A stretch of 36,106 nt of DNA from Desulfobacca sp. (GTDB lineage Bacteria > Desulfobacterota > Desulfobaccia > Desulfobaccales > Desulfobaccaceae), in the NCBI GenBank assembly GCA_028695935.1, contig JAQVHY010000016.1, forward strand, positions 1 to 36,106. Reading direction: 5' to 3'. The notes beneath the pieces are model-generated. The model was not told the DNA's origin. It searched no databases and worked only from the letters and a program-made list of their open reading frames with translations. Positions 1 to 8,852 of the stretch are shown piece by piece. The position numbers and the translations under genes were made by a program. Every line of letters begins with the position of its first letter. Positions within the stretch are counted from its first letter, which is position 1.

Positions 1-78
1 TAGTAGCCCATCTCCCTCACCCCGGTTCGTTAGGCCCACCCACCCCTCAATCATAAAGATTCTCCTGTTATCTCTAAC

Positions 79-1530
79 TTACTTGCGGTAGAATTCAGGT
101 ACAAACAGAATAATGACGGTGAAGATTTCCAGACGGCCCAGGAGCATACACCACATCAGCACCCACTTGGCAAAGGTGGGGATCATGGCGTAGTTATCGG
201 TGGGGCCGACCGCGCCGATACCAGGGCCGATATTACCTATACAGGCCAGGACCGAGGCAAACGAAGTGACTAGGTCCACGCCGGTGGCTGCGACCAAAAA
301 AATAGAGAGAATCAGCAGCCCCAGCCAGAGGATAAAAAAGCCCCAGATGCCATTTAAGACATCGGGGGGGACCACTTGCTTGCCGAGTTTGACCGTGATT
401 ACCGCTCGAGGGTGGATGACCCGGATGAGTTCCTGATAAGATTGTTTAAGTAACAACATGATGCGCATGCATTTCATCCCGCCTCCGGTAGAACCGGCCG
501 AGCCCCCGATAAACATGCACAGCAACAAGAGGTATTGGGGCAGCGCCGGCCAGAGCTCATAATCGGCGGTGGCGTAGCCGGTGGTAGTGAGGATGGAGGC
601 TACCTGGAAGGAGGCATATTGCACGGCTTGGCCCAGGGACGGATAATTGGCCTGGTAAACGCTAATAGTGGTGATGAGGCCAAAGATCAGAAACAGCCCT
701 AAGAAAAAACGGCATTCCGGATTTCGCCACATAATTAACGGCTTACCCCGGAGAAGCTGGAAGTGCAGGGAAAAGTTGATACCGGCAATCAGCATGAAGA
801 TGGTGATCACCGTTTGGATGTAGGCGCTGTCGTAGTAGGCAATGGAGGCATTTTTGGTGGAAAAGCCGCCAGTGGCCATGGTCCCGAAGGTATGACAGAG
901 GGCGTCAAACAGGGACATGCCCCCAAACATCAGCAAGACGGCCTCGACCAGGGAAAACAGCAGATATACCTGCCACAGGAGCATGGCGGTGTCCTTGATC
1001 CGGGGCGTGAGCTTATCCGGGACCGGACTTGGGACCTCGGCTTTGTAGAGCTGCATCCCGCCCACGCCCAAAAACGGCAGGATCGCCAGCGATAAAACAA
1101 TGATTCCCATGCCGCCCAGCCAATGGGTCAGGCTGCGCCAGAACAGCAGACCTTTGGGAACTATTTCGATGTTGGTCAGGACCGAGGCCCCGGTGGTGGT
1201 AAAACCGGAGAAGGATTCGAAGAGACAGTCTACCGGATGTGAAAAGACCCCGCCGAAAAGAAAGGGCAAGGCCCCGAAACTTCCGGCCGCTAGCCAACCC
1301 AGGGCGGTGATGGCCATGCCCTCGCGGTGACTGACAAGTCCTTTGGAATTACCATTTCTGAAGGCAATAGCTAACGATACCCCGATGATCACGGTGACCA
1401 TTATGGCCTGAAGTAAGGGTACTAGTCCATTGTCCCAGTAGTACAAGGAGAAACCCAGCGGCAAGAGCATGCTCAAGCCGATACAGATGATCAGCGCCCC
1501 AATAATGTGCCAAATGTATCGCCAGCGCAT
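79..1530 (-). CDS. trkH: TrkH-type potassium uptake channel subunit
   Basis: This is the ion-conducting membrane subunit of a Trk/Ktr potassium uptake system in the inner membrane. The 483-residue length is normal for TrkH. Four pore-loop repeats with filter glycines are visible: SGFTTTGAS near residue 110, FGTMATGGFSTKNAS near 215, ILTTTGYATADY near 310 and CIGNIGPGIGAVGP near 440, each between hydrophobic helices. The first helix starts at about residue 7. The ATG lies one base after the stop of trkA, so the two genes are very probably co-transcribed and translationally coupled; TrkA would be the cytoplasmic nucleotide-binding gate. TrkH against KtrB cannot be settled by eye, but the TrkA partner has two RCK units, which favours Trk. 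Identity is secure; ion selectivity (K+ against Na+) is inferred from the family. Confidence 0.95.
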   Translation of the reverse strand: MRWRYIWHIIGALIICIGLSMLLPLGFSLYYWDNGLVPLLQAIMVTVIIGVSLAIAFRNGNSKGLVSHREGMAITALGWLAAGSFGALPFLFGGVFSHPVDCLFESFSGFTTTGASVLTNIEIVPKGLLFWRSLTHWLGGMGIIVLSLAILPFLGVGGMQLYKAEVPSPVPDKLTPRIKDTAMLLWQVYLLFSLVEAVLLMFGGMSLFDALCHTFGTMATGGFSTKNASIAYYDSAYIQTVITIFMLIAGINFSLHFQLLRGKPLIMWRNPECRFFLGLFLIFGLITTISVYQANYPSLGQAVQYASFQVASILTTTGYATADYELWPALPQYLLLLCMFIGGSAGSTGGGMKCMRIMLLLKQSYQELIRVIHPRAVITVKLGKQVVPPDVLNGIWGFFILWLGLLILSIFLVAATGVDLVTSFASVLACIGNIGPGIGAVGPTDNYAMIPTFAKWVLMWCMLLGRLEIFTVIILFVPEFYRK

Positions 1531-1531
1531 C

Positions 1532-2896
1532 CTAGAAATACTCCAATTTGACCATTAAAGACTTTTCGACCAGCGGGATATTCTTACGGGTAGACAGAAT
1601 CATGATCCGATCCTGGGGTTGGACGACGGAATCGCCGCTCGGGATGATGACCTCCTCGCCGCGCAGAATGCATAAGATCAGGGCCTCCGCCGGGAATTTT
1701 AGTTCCCGCAGCGGAGTGCCGACGATATCAGAGGTTTCCAGAGCAATCGCCTCTAAGACCTCCGCCTGTTCGCCTTTAAGGGAGACAATGGAGAGCACTC
1801 GCCCCCGGCGGATGTAGTGCAAAATGGAATAAATGGCCGCCAGCCTGGTGCTGACGATATGGTCGATGCCCACGGTCTGGACCAGCGACATATAGGCAAA
1901 TTTATTGATCCGGGCCAGGGTTTTGTAAGCCCCCAGCCGTTTGGCTAACAGGCAGGAGAGAATGTTCAGCTCCTCATCTCCGGTTACCGCGATGACCATG
2001 TCCATACTACCGATATTCTCTTGTTCCAACAACTCCTGATCAGTGCCGTCCCCGTGCAGCACGATGATCCGGTTTAACCGGGCGGCCAGGTATTGGCTGC
2101 GCTCCGGGTCGGATTCGATTAATTTGGTATTATAGTGTTTATTATCCAGGGCCTGGGCCAGTTGCAGCCCGATTTTACCCCCGCCGACAATCAAGATGTT
2201 TCTGAGGGAATGTACCTGGCCGCCAAAAAGTTTCAGAATCTGCTCCAAGTCCTTTTTTTCGCACACGAAATAAACCAGATCGTGGGCCTTGATCTTATCA
2301 GTTCCCTTTGGAATGATTAATTGGCCCTCGCGTATCAGGGCGGCAAAAATGAGCCGTTTTCTACCTATCTTTTCCGGGAGATGCACTAGCTTGAGATCAT
2401 TTAAGGGACTATCTGGCTGTAAGTATTTCCCTACCATCACAATGCGGCCCCCGGCAAACTCATTGATTTCTTCCACATCGGGAGCGCTCATGTAGCGGAG
2501 CACCGAGGTGACCACCTCCACATCGGGGTTGATCACCATGGTGATATTGAGGGGATCCTGGGCCAAGGCCTCGCGGTAAGCATTATACTCCTCGCTGCGG
2601 ATGCGGGCTACTTTGGGAATCCCCGGCGCCAGAAAGCTGACGAAAAAGCAGACGATCAGATTGGCTTCGTCGCTATTGGTGACCGCCAGAACCGTCTCGG
2701 CACTTTTAATGCCCGCCTCTTCCAACACCTGGGGATTAGAACCTGAACCTCGGAGAATTTGGACATCCAGATGATCGCTAACCCGTTTAAGGGCTTCGGG
2801 ATCTTTATCGATGACCACCACTTCTTTGTTTTCCAAGGCCAGCCGCTGGGCGATGTGGAATCCCACCTCCCCGGCACCCACGATAACAATTTTCAA
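1532..2896 (-). CDS. trkA: TrkA, NAD-binding regulatory subunit of the Trk potassium transporter
   Basis: This is the peripheral cytoplasmic subunit that gates TrkH in response to nucleotides. The 454 residues form two tandem RCK units. The first Rossmann fold opens with IVGAGEVGFHIA at residues 4-15, and the second with IVGGGKIGLQLA near 235. Each is followed by an acidic beta2 end (VVVIDKD; TKLIESD) that fits NAD(H) binding, and by a TrkA_C-like region (about 140-220 and 370-450). The ATG at 2896 begins directly with the first Rossmann strand, so the start is safe. Its stop codon is one base before the trkH ATG. About 80 bp separate it from the upstream poly(A) polymerase gene on the same strand, so a three-gene transcript is possible, although the functions are not related. 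Confidence 0.95.
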   Translation of the reverse strand: MKIVIVGAGEVGFHIAQRLALENKEVVVIDKDPEALKRVSDHLDVQILRGSGSNPQVLEEAGIKSAETVLAVTNSDEANLIVCFFVSFLAPGIPKVARIRSEEYNAYREALAQDPLNITMVINPDVEVVTSVLRYMSAPDVEEINEFAGGRIVMVGKYLQPDSPLNDLKLVHLPEKIGRKRLIFAALIREGQLIIPKGTDKIKAHDLVYFVCEKKDLEQILKLFGGQVHSLRNILIVGGGKIGLQLAQALDNKHYNTKLIESDPERSQYLAARLNRIIVLHGDGTDQELLEQENIGSMDMVIAVTGDEELNILSCLLAKRLGAYKTLARINKFAYMSLVQTVGIDHIVSTRLAAIYSILHYIRRGRVLSIVSLKGEQAEVLEAIALETSDIVGTPLRELKFPAEALILCILRGEEVIIPSGDSVVQPQDRIMILSTRKNIPLVEKSLMVKLEYF

Positions 2897-2976
2897 TGTG
2901 GCATCTCCCTATTCTTTCAGCTCCAGAAATCAATAATATTTCTACCTTTGAACCGATTTACTGGGGTTTATGGGCT

Positions 2977-4266
2977 TCAGGTCCTGGTTGGTGAATCGGA
3001 TTTCTTATGGAAAGATGGTCGAGCACTCCGGCGTCGCCGTCGCTTGCGGGGAGGGCGTTTAGCTGGACCCCGGAGTTCGGTTTTGGTGGGCAGGAGCTCC
3101 GCTACAGCAACATCCGCGGGAGCCCGTTTGAGTTGATAAAGTAACCAGGCTTCAAAGTAGCAGGAACGGCGTTTTAGCTTGGATGGAATACGGGGCCCCC
3201 GGTCCAGGCTCTGTTTTAGAGCCTGCTCGGTGGCCAGGATTAGACAAACCTCATCCCGACGGCTACGGGGAAATTCCATATTGCTAAGTAGTTCCATAAC
3301 CTTTTCTTGGACCCAGGCGCGATAATCGACCTCTTCGGCCGGACTGGGACACCTTTCCAGAAATTGAGTAAATAATACGGCCCAAAAGAAGGCCTCACTC
3401 AAGGCATATCCGGCCTGAGTTAATTTATCTACCTGGTGAAAAAAGTCCAGCAACTTTTGTCGAGTCTGCCCATCTGGCGTTTTAGGGTTGAGATCTGGTT
3501 CCCAAGCCGGGAAGATGGCCGCCAACAAGCCACTATCGATCATCAGTTCAATAAAAGCGCGGGCCGCACCACTGCGAAAATCCTTGATCAGTTCATCGCG
3601 GACCCGGGCCGGAGCGCAGACCCGAATCAGATGGCGTTGGGCCTGAATCTCGACCCACACCGCGGGATCAATGGTAAATCCGGTGCGCGCCGCGTGGCGG
3701 ATGACCCGGACCATGCGCACCGGATCACGCCGCAGACGAACCTCGGGCGGCCCGATTACCCGAATCCGGCCCCACCGCAGGTCTTCCAAACCACCCACGT
3801 AATCAACCACAGAGAAGTCAGCAATATTATAGAATAGGCCATTAATAGTCAGGTCTCGACGTCGGGCATCTTCAGCCGGAGTTCCGAAGGTATTGTTCGG
3901 AGCCAACATCTCTTCCGCCGCGTCAAATTCGGAACGTCGGCGAAAAGTAGAAACCTCGACTACCTTGCCACCCCGGAAAAAAACCTGGACCAATCGGAAC
4001 CGACGGCCAATAATCCGGCTATTGCGAAACAGACGGCGGATGGTCCCGGGATGTGCATCGGTAACTATATCAAAATCTTTAGGTTTTTTCCCCAGTAACA
4101 GATCGCGCACGCTCCCTCCGACCAAATAGGCTTGGTAGCCCTGGTGATGCAGACGGTATAAAACCTTGAGAGCTTCGACATCGATCTGGGCTCGAGAAAT
4201 CGAATGTTCCGGACGGGGAATTATCTGGGGTTCGGGACAGTCAGACTCCGAATGACAAAGTGACAT
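2977..4266 (-). CDS. pcnB: PcnB-type polynucleotide adenylyltransferase (poly(A) polymerase)
   Basis: This class II nucleotidyltransferase is predicted to add 3' poly(A) tails to RNA and so aid its decay. The head domain has YLVGGSVRDLLLGKKPKDFD followed by IVTDA, giving the GG and DxD metal-binding residues. It is followed by RLFRNSRIIGRRFRLVQV, a pattern typical of PcnB rather than of CCA-adding enzymes. RRRDLTINGLFYN and the RDPVRMVRVIRHAARTGF helix complete the catalytic and RNA-binding core. The C-terminus (residues about 400-420) is a strongly basic Arg/Lys tract, as in other PcnB proteins, and probably contacts RNA. I chose ATG 4266; a TTG at 4281 would add five residues, but a GGAA sequence suits the ATG. 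CCA transferase activity is the main alternative, since the two classes are close relatives. Confidence 0.88.
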   Translation of the reverse strand: MSLCHSESDCPEPQIIPRPEHSISRAQIDVEALKVLYRLHHQGYQAYLVGGSVRDLLLGKKPKDFDIVTDAHPGTIRRLFRNSRIIGRRFRLVQVFFRGGKVVEVSTFRRRSEFDAAEEMLAPNNTFGTPAEDARRRDLTINGLFYNIADFSVVDYVGGLEDLRWGRIRVIGPPEVRLRRDPVRMVRVIRHAARTGFTIDPAVWVEIQAQRHLIRVCAPARVRDELIKDFRSGAARAFIELMIDSGLLAAIFPAWEPDLNPKTPDGQTRQKLLDFFHQVDKLTQAGYALSEAFFWAVLFTQFLERCPSPAEEVDYRAWVQEKVMELLSNMEFPRSRRDEVCLILATEQALKQSLDRGPRIPSKLKRRSCYFEAWLLYQLKRAPADVAVAELLPTKTELRGPAKRPPRKRRRRRSARPSFHKKSDSPTRT

Positions 4267-4499
4267 AAAATCAGGTTCCAACCATGTTTGTTATCTAGAT
4301 TTAATTTAATATATCATTTTTCTTTGTTAAATGTATCTATTCTGTGGCGCTGGGGATAAATTTAAGTTGGTCGGCAAACACAAAAGAGTTATGATGTTGA
4401 TTCAGCGGGGGTCGGTTAAGGTCGGAATCCAGAAAAACATTGACCGGCCAGCCTGATTCTACCGAAATCTTACAGTGCCGACTGCCAGGAGAAGTATCG
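4267..4499. other. divergent intergenic region between pcnB and the hydrolase gene
   Basis: About 230 bp separate two divergently transcribed genes. The part nearest pcnB (4290-4345) is very AT-rich and would hold the minus-strand promoter. Possible TTAACA- and TAAATT-like boxes are visible there, but none is strong enough to call. I see no gene or strong hairpin in the region. The open frame that extends the hydrolase upstream to 4440 is probably not translated. Confidence 0.4.
4487..4491 (+). promoter_or_regulatory. ribosome binding site that decides the hydrolase start
   Basis: AGGAG lies 8 bases before ATG 4500. The alternative upstream ATG at 4440 has no comparable purine run, and the residues it would add do not look like part of the metallo-beta-lactamase fold. 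Confidence 0.6.
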
Positions 4500-5147
4500 A
4501 TGGGACTTATTGTCGAGGCTGTTGAAGTAGGGCCCATGCAGGTGTTGTGTTATGTATTGGGTTGCGGCCGCACCCGCACCGGCTTGTTGATCGATCCGGC
4601 GGCCGAGTCAGAAGCTATTAGGGAAATAATCCAACGCCATCAGCTTAAGATCCGCTGGATTGTTAATACCCATGGTCATCCCGACCATACGGCCGGAAAC
4701 GAGTATTGGAGACAAGCCACCGGGGCCCAAACGGTCATGCATTACCTGGATTGGGAGTTCTTTTCCACTCCAGACATGCAGCAGGCCGCTGAGGCGGAGG
4801 GCTTTCCACCCTTAACGGCCATTGATCTCAAAGTGCAGGATGATGAGCGGCTGGCTCTGGGAGACCTGGAACTCCGAGTGATCCATACTCCCGGCCATAC
4901 TCCCGGATCAATCTGTTTATATACTCCGGGGCACCTGTTTACCGGCGACACGCTTTTTGTCGGGGCCGCCGGGCGCACCGATCTGCCCGGCGGCTCTCTA
5001 GCCACCCTGATCCAATCCATCCAGGACAAGCTGCTGCTACTCCCGGAGGAGACTATTATCTGGCCCGGACATGATTACGGCGACACCCCGACCTCTACTT
5101 TAAAGGCCGAAAAGGAAAACAATCCCTATATAACCGATTTTTGCTGA
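4500..5147 (+). CDS. metallo-beta-lactamase-fold hydrolase (glyoxalase II-like)
   Basis: A 215-residue soluble protein of the metallo-beta-lactamase superfamily. The metal-binding set is complete: THGHPDHTAG (HxHxDH) near residue 59, HTPGHTPGS near 134, GDTLF with the bridging Asp near 154, and the final His in WPGHDYGDTP near 195. This order and the short length match the glyoxalase II-like group, which cleaves thioesters such as S-lactoylglutathione and often serves as a general thioester or persulfide hydrolase in anaerobes. The substrate cannot be deduced. The gene stands alone between divergent pcnB and the downstream kinase (195 bp away). The family is secure; the specific reaction is not. 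Confidence 0.9.
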   Translation: MGLIVEAVEVGPMQVLCYVLGCGRTRTGLLIDPAAESEAIREIIQRHQLKIRWIVNTHGHPDHTAGNEYWRQATGAQTVMHYLDWEFFSTPDMQQAAEAEGFPPLTAIDLKVQDDERLALGDLELRVIHTPGHTPGSICLYTPGHLFTGDTLFVGAAGRTDLPGGSLATLIQSIQDKLLLLPEETIIWPGHDYGDTPTSTLKAEKENNPYITDFC

Positions 5148-5342
5148 TCATTAAGTGATGGTAACAACTTGGATAAGAAAGTTTTTTTCCTGTTGCAGCC
5201 ATGATTCTGGTAGAAAAGTGTTTATATTCTATTAAAGAATAAACTAGATAGTGTAACCGATTGAGGTGGCCCCGGTCACCTGGTCTTGAGGATGAAGTTT
5301 ATCATCAGCAGGCCGTTAGTCTAGGTAGCCCAAGGTTTGATA

Positions 5343-6818
5343 ATGGAAGCAGAAGTCCGGCTGTTCTGCCAGATTCTGGATAGCATTCAAGATGACTATA
5401 TCCTGGTGGTCAACCAGGAACGGCGGATTTTTTATGTTAATAAACCATTTTTAGAGCATTTCAGGTACCAGCGGGACGAGGTCATCGGTAAACTCTGTTA
5501 TGAAATGTCCCGGCCTTTCCATGAGCCGTGCACTGCGGCTCAGGGTCAATGTCCTTTAGAGAACACCCTATCTTTAGGTATAACCCAAAAGACCACCTTA
5601 ACCCGCAATTGGGAAGGCAGAAAGTTATCTTACGAAGCCATGTTCTATCCCCTCAAGGAGGATGGGCGGGTAACCCCTCATATGGTGATTGGGGTGTTTC
5701 GGGATATTACTACCAAACGCCAATTAGAACAGGAACTGCGTCATCGTCTGGAATTTGAAAGCCGGCTCATAAGGATTTCCATTGATGGCATCGTGGCTAA
5801 TGATCGGCAAGGGAATATCCTGATCTACAATGAAGGGGCGCAAAAGATTCTCGGTTATCAACCGGAAGAGGTGATTGGCAAGCTTAATGTGGCCGAGTTG
5901 TACCCCCCGGGTTTAGCCCGAGAAATCAAAAAAAAGATTTATCAGGATGATTTTGGCGGGGCTGGCAGATTGGAAAATTTTGAGACCACTTTGCGCTGTC
6001 AGGATGGGTCTTTAGTACCGGTCTGGCTCTCGGCCTGCTTGATTTATGAGGACAGCCAGGAGATCGGCGTGGTAGGTTTCTTCCGGGATATTTCCGAACG
6101 CAAGCGCTTAGAAGAACGTTTTTTGCAAAATAAACGCCTGGCCGCGGTGGGGCAAATGGCGGCCCACATCGGCCATGAAATCAAAAACCCCCTGATGTTA
6201 ATTGGCGGTTTTGCCCAGCAGGTGCAACGCTCGGCCTCCTTGGAGGAGAAAGACCAACGGAAGCTGCAGATCATCCAGGAAGAGACCCGACGTCTGGAAA
6301 GGTTTCTCACCGACCTGGGTAGCTTTACCCGGGTCTCTACCCCCCACAAAGTGCCGGGCAAAATTATCCTGCTGCTTCAGGAAGTAGCGGAAATGATGGA
6401 ATCTAGCTTCAAGGAACAAAAGGTTAAGTTTTGCCTCCAACCACCCCCTGAGGTGCCAGTTTTCTCCTTTGATCCAGGGCAAATACGCCAGGTTTTTCTT
6501 AATCTTTTTAAGAACGCTCTGGAGGCTATGCCCGCCGGGGGACAACTAACGGTTAAAATAGAGGTTGGGGATCATGATATCGCATTGATTATTGCTGATA
6601 CCGGCCAGGGAATCCCGCCTGAGGTGCAAAAGGAGCTGTTCAGCCCTTTTTTTACTACCAAAGAGAAAGGGACAGGCTTGGGGCTAGTCATCTCCCGACA
6701 GATCATTGAACAACATCAGGGGGAAATCGCTATCGAGAGCGAAGTCGATCGGGGGACGCGCTGCATTATTCGATTGCCTCTGACCAATCAGCAAAATTTG
6801 TATCGCCGACCAATATGA
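5343..6818 (+). CDS. soluble PAS-PAS sensor histidine kinase
   Basis: A cytoplasmic sensor kinase of 491 residues with no membrane segment. The first PAS domain (about 5-125) contains three Cys in a CYEMSRPFHEPC...CPL pattern. The second PAS domain covers about 140-255 and ends in the usual FFRDISERKRLE linker. HisKA follows with the phospho-acceptor His in AAHIGHEIKNP near residue 278. The HATPase domain has the N box NLFKNALEA, G1 IADTGQGIP, the F box SPFFTTKEKGTG and G2 GLGLVIS. All catalytic motifs look intact. A TTG six bases upstream (5337) is an alternative start; ATG 5343 is better placed behind AGG. The HD-GYP response regulator 247 bp downstream on the same strand is the obvious candidate partner, by neighbourhood only. 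Confidence 0.92.
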   Translation: MEAEVRLFCQILDSIQDDYILVVNQERRIFYVNKPFLEHFRYQRDEVIGKLCYEMSRPFHEPCTAAQGQCPLENTLSLGITQKTTLTRNWEGRKLSYEAMFYPLKEDGRVTPHMVIGVFRDITTKRQLEQELRHRLEFESRLIRISIDGIVANDRQGNILIYNEGAQKILGYQPEEVIGKLNVAELYPPGLAREIKKKIYQDDFGGAGRLENFETTLRCQDGSLVPVWLSACLIYEDSQEIGVVGFFRDISERKRLEERFLQNKRLAAVGQMAAHIGHEIKNPLMLIGGFAQQVQRSASLEEKDQRKLQIIQEETRRLERFLTDLGSFTRVSTPHKVPGKIILLLQEVAEMMESSFKEQKVKFCLQPPPEVPVFSFDPGQIRQVFLNLFKNALEAMPAGGQLTVKIEVGDHDIALIIADTGQGIPPEVQKELFSPFFTTKEKGTGLGLVISRQIIEQHQGEIAIESEVDRGTRCIIRLPLTNQQNLYRRPI

Positions 6819-7065
6819 CCTATTTCGGGTTGGCATGCCGTGGGCATTATCTATATGGCAGCCTTAAAGGTGTCCTCGAAAAATGCCGATAAATAAATAT
6901 ATCAGCACAATGCTGGTACCATAATACCAGTCAATCTACCTGGGTCTCCGACCAAGGCCGCGGTTAGGCGCGCAGGAAATGGGTTAACCATTCAGTTGAC
7001 GCGCCGTGGAACAGAGCTGGTGGTTAAATTGTACCTTCCCCATGGCCCTTAGATAGCGGAACGTT
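6819..7065 (+). other. intergenic region with two hairpins before the HD-GYP gene
   Basis: No gene is visible in these 247 bp. There are two inverted repeats. The arms CTGGTA/TACCAG (6913-6918 and 6925-6930) enclose a 6-base loop. A nested structure has outer arms GGCGCG/CGCGCC (6967-6972 and 7000-7005) and inner arms AATGG/CCATT (6978-6982 and 6988-6992). Neither is followed by a T run, so they are not ordinary intrinsic terminators. A structured 5' leader, an mRNA processing site or a protein-binding site are all possible. Confidence 0.45.
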
Positions 7066-8628
7066 GTGGAAAAAAAATATAATATCTTGGTAGTCGATGA
7101 TGAACCCGAAGTGCTGGCCATCCTGGCCGCTCTGATCCAAGCTGCGGGTGAGGAATATAATGTTATTCCGGCCGCTAATGCCTTTGAAGCCTTAAAGATT
7201 TTGCATCAGACGCCCATTGCTTTTGCCTTTCTAGATCAGAATATGGCCGAGCTCAGCGGTCTGGAACTACTGGAACATATCCGGCAACGGTATCAAGATG
7301 TTCAAGTAGTAATCGTAACGGGCCAGCCCTCCTATTCGGTAGTTCTGTCGGCTTGGCGACACCAAGCCGCAGATTTTCTCTCCAAACCGGTTGGCTTAAA
7401 AGAGCTCCAAAATGTTTTAGTAAAGTTAAAAATCGAGAAAACCCTCCAAACCCCAAATTTAACTCTAAGTCACCAAGTATGCGAAAAAGAGCTTAATCAA
7501 GGTCGGAACGGGCAAATAGATAAGTTGACTCGGGAACAACGGATCCTCTGTGAGACCCTCACCAGTTTGGGAGAAGCACGCCAGACCAACGAGCTCTATA
7601 CTAAGATTCTGCAAATGGCCTTAGATCTAACCAATGGCACTCTGGCCTACTTTCTCTTGATTGACCAGGATCATCAGCAATTAGAACCCATCGCTAGTCT
7701 GGGAACTGGTGATTTAACCCCGAGTTTCTTGAAAGCAGCCCAACAAGTTGTCCACCAACAGACCTCAGTGTTTATCAAGCGTCAAAAAAATGGCGATCTA
7801 AGTCAGGAGATTGAGAAGATCGGCCTAGCCGTGCCCTTCCGGGTGCGCGGCGAACTCTTCGGGGTGCTGTTGGTCAGTCATAATCCCGACCGCAATTTCG
7901 ATTCCGATGATGTGTTAATGTTAAACCTGTTGGCCGCGCGCTTTTCCCTGATCTTAGAAAATACCGCCCTCTATGAAAGTGTGGTTCTGAAACATTATGA
8001 AACCTTGCGAGCCCTGGTCAATTCTCTGGAAGCTCGTGATCCTTATAGCTGCCAACACTCGGAACGGGTAACTCAGATAGCCCTCCGCTTCGCCCAGGAA
8101 TTGACCCTGCCCCAGGAGGACCTGGATGCCATTCGGGTTGCCGGTTTATTACATGACATCGGCAAGGTGGGCATCAGAGACGCTATACTCCTCAAACCGG
8201 GAAAACTCACCCAGGAGGAGCAATCGATTATCCAGACCCACCCCCTGGTAGGAGAACGGATTGTCGAACCTTTAGCCCTGCTTACCCCTGAGAAGGACAT
8301 TATCCTCTATCATCATGAACGCTGGGACGGTCAGGGTTATCCGTCCCAGCTAGCCGGCAAAGAGATTCCTTTCCTCTCCCGCATTCTGGCCCTGGCAGAT
8401 GCTTATGATGCCATTACTTCTGATCGACCCTACCGGGGGCACTGGAATCAGCAAGCAGCCCTGGCCGAGATCTTGGCCAATGCCGGTAGCCAGTTCGACC
8501 CCGAGCTAGCCCGCTCCTTTGTAAAGATTATTGAAAAATCCCCTCCTGCTTTTCAAGCTTCCAACCTCCTGCCCCACCCTCCCGCCCGCCGTCAAAATAT
8601 TGGCAGACTAGGCAAATCTGTTAGTTAA
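7066..8628 (+). CDS. REC-GAF-HD-GYP response regulator, probable c-di-GMP phosphodiesterase
   Basis: A 520-residue response regulator. The receiver domain (1-125) has VVDDEPE, the phospho-acceptor Asp57 in FLDQNM, Thr85 and Lys107 in SKPVG. A GAF-like domain spans about 155-300. The HD-GYP domain (about 310-495) is canonical: HSERV, HDIGKVGI with the HD pair at 363-364, LKPGKLT, HHERWDGQGYP with GYP near 424, and DAYDAITSDRPYR. HD-GYP proteins hydrolyse cyclic di-GMP to pGpG or GMP, and all the expected metal ligands seem present. The start is GTG 7066, directly before the receiver fold; no ATG is available there. It probably works with the upstream PAS kinase and opposes the GGDEF protein downstream. 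Confidence 0.93.
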   Translation: MEKKYNILVVDDEPEVLAILAALIQAAGEEYNVIPAANAFEALKILHQTPIAFAFLDQNMAELSGLELLEHIRQRYQDVQVVIVTGQPSYSVVLSAWRHQAADFLSKPVGLKELQNVLVKLKIEKTLQTPNLTLSHQVCEKELNQGRNGQIDKLTREQRILCETLTSLGEARQTNELYTKILQMALDLTNGTLAYFLLIDQDHQQLEPIASLGTGDLTPSFLKAAQQVVHQQTSVFIKRQKNGDLSQEIEKIGLAVPFRVRGELFGVLLVSHNPDRNFDSDDVLMLNLLAARFSLILENTALYESVVLKHYETLRALVNSLEARDPYSCQHSERVTQIALRFAQELTLPQEDLDAIRVAGLLHDIGKVGIRDAILLKPGKLTQEEQSIIQTHPLVGERIVEPLALLTPEKDIILYHHERWDGQGYPSQLAGKEIPFLSRILALADAYDAITSDRPYRGHWNQQAALAEILANAGSQFDPELARSFVKIIEKSPPAFQASNLLPHPPARRQNIGRLGKSVS

Positions 8629-8799
8629 GCAACTCCCATGCTAGGCTAAAATCTCCTGGCCGATAAGCTCAAAAACCACTGCTCGTGGGTGTTAACCTTA
8701 GGGGTTTGAAGCCCCGCGCGGCTAAAAGTCTATACTTGCCGAGGCTTTTATAAACCGGCAATTTGAAACTAGCTGTATTGTTGCCCCCCCTGAGACATA

Positions 8800-8814
8800 T
8801 GGCATGTTTTGTGC
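8800..8814 (+). promoter_or_regulatory. possible sigma-54 promoter of the GGDEF operon
   Basis: TGGCAT followed by TTTTGTGC places GG and GC ten bases apart, which is the sigma-54 -24/-12 spacing. Transcription would start near 8826, about 27 bases before ATG 8853, which agrees with the chosen start. No sigma-54 activator gene is nearby and the -12 element is GTGC rather than TTGC, so this is tentative. Confidence 0.3.
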
Positions 8815-8852
8815 ATAAAAGAGTCAAAAATATATTTTTAGGGGCGGTAGTG

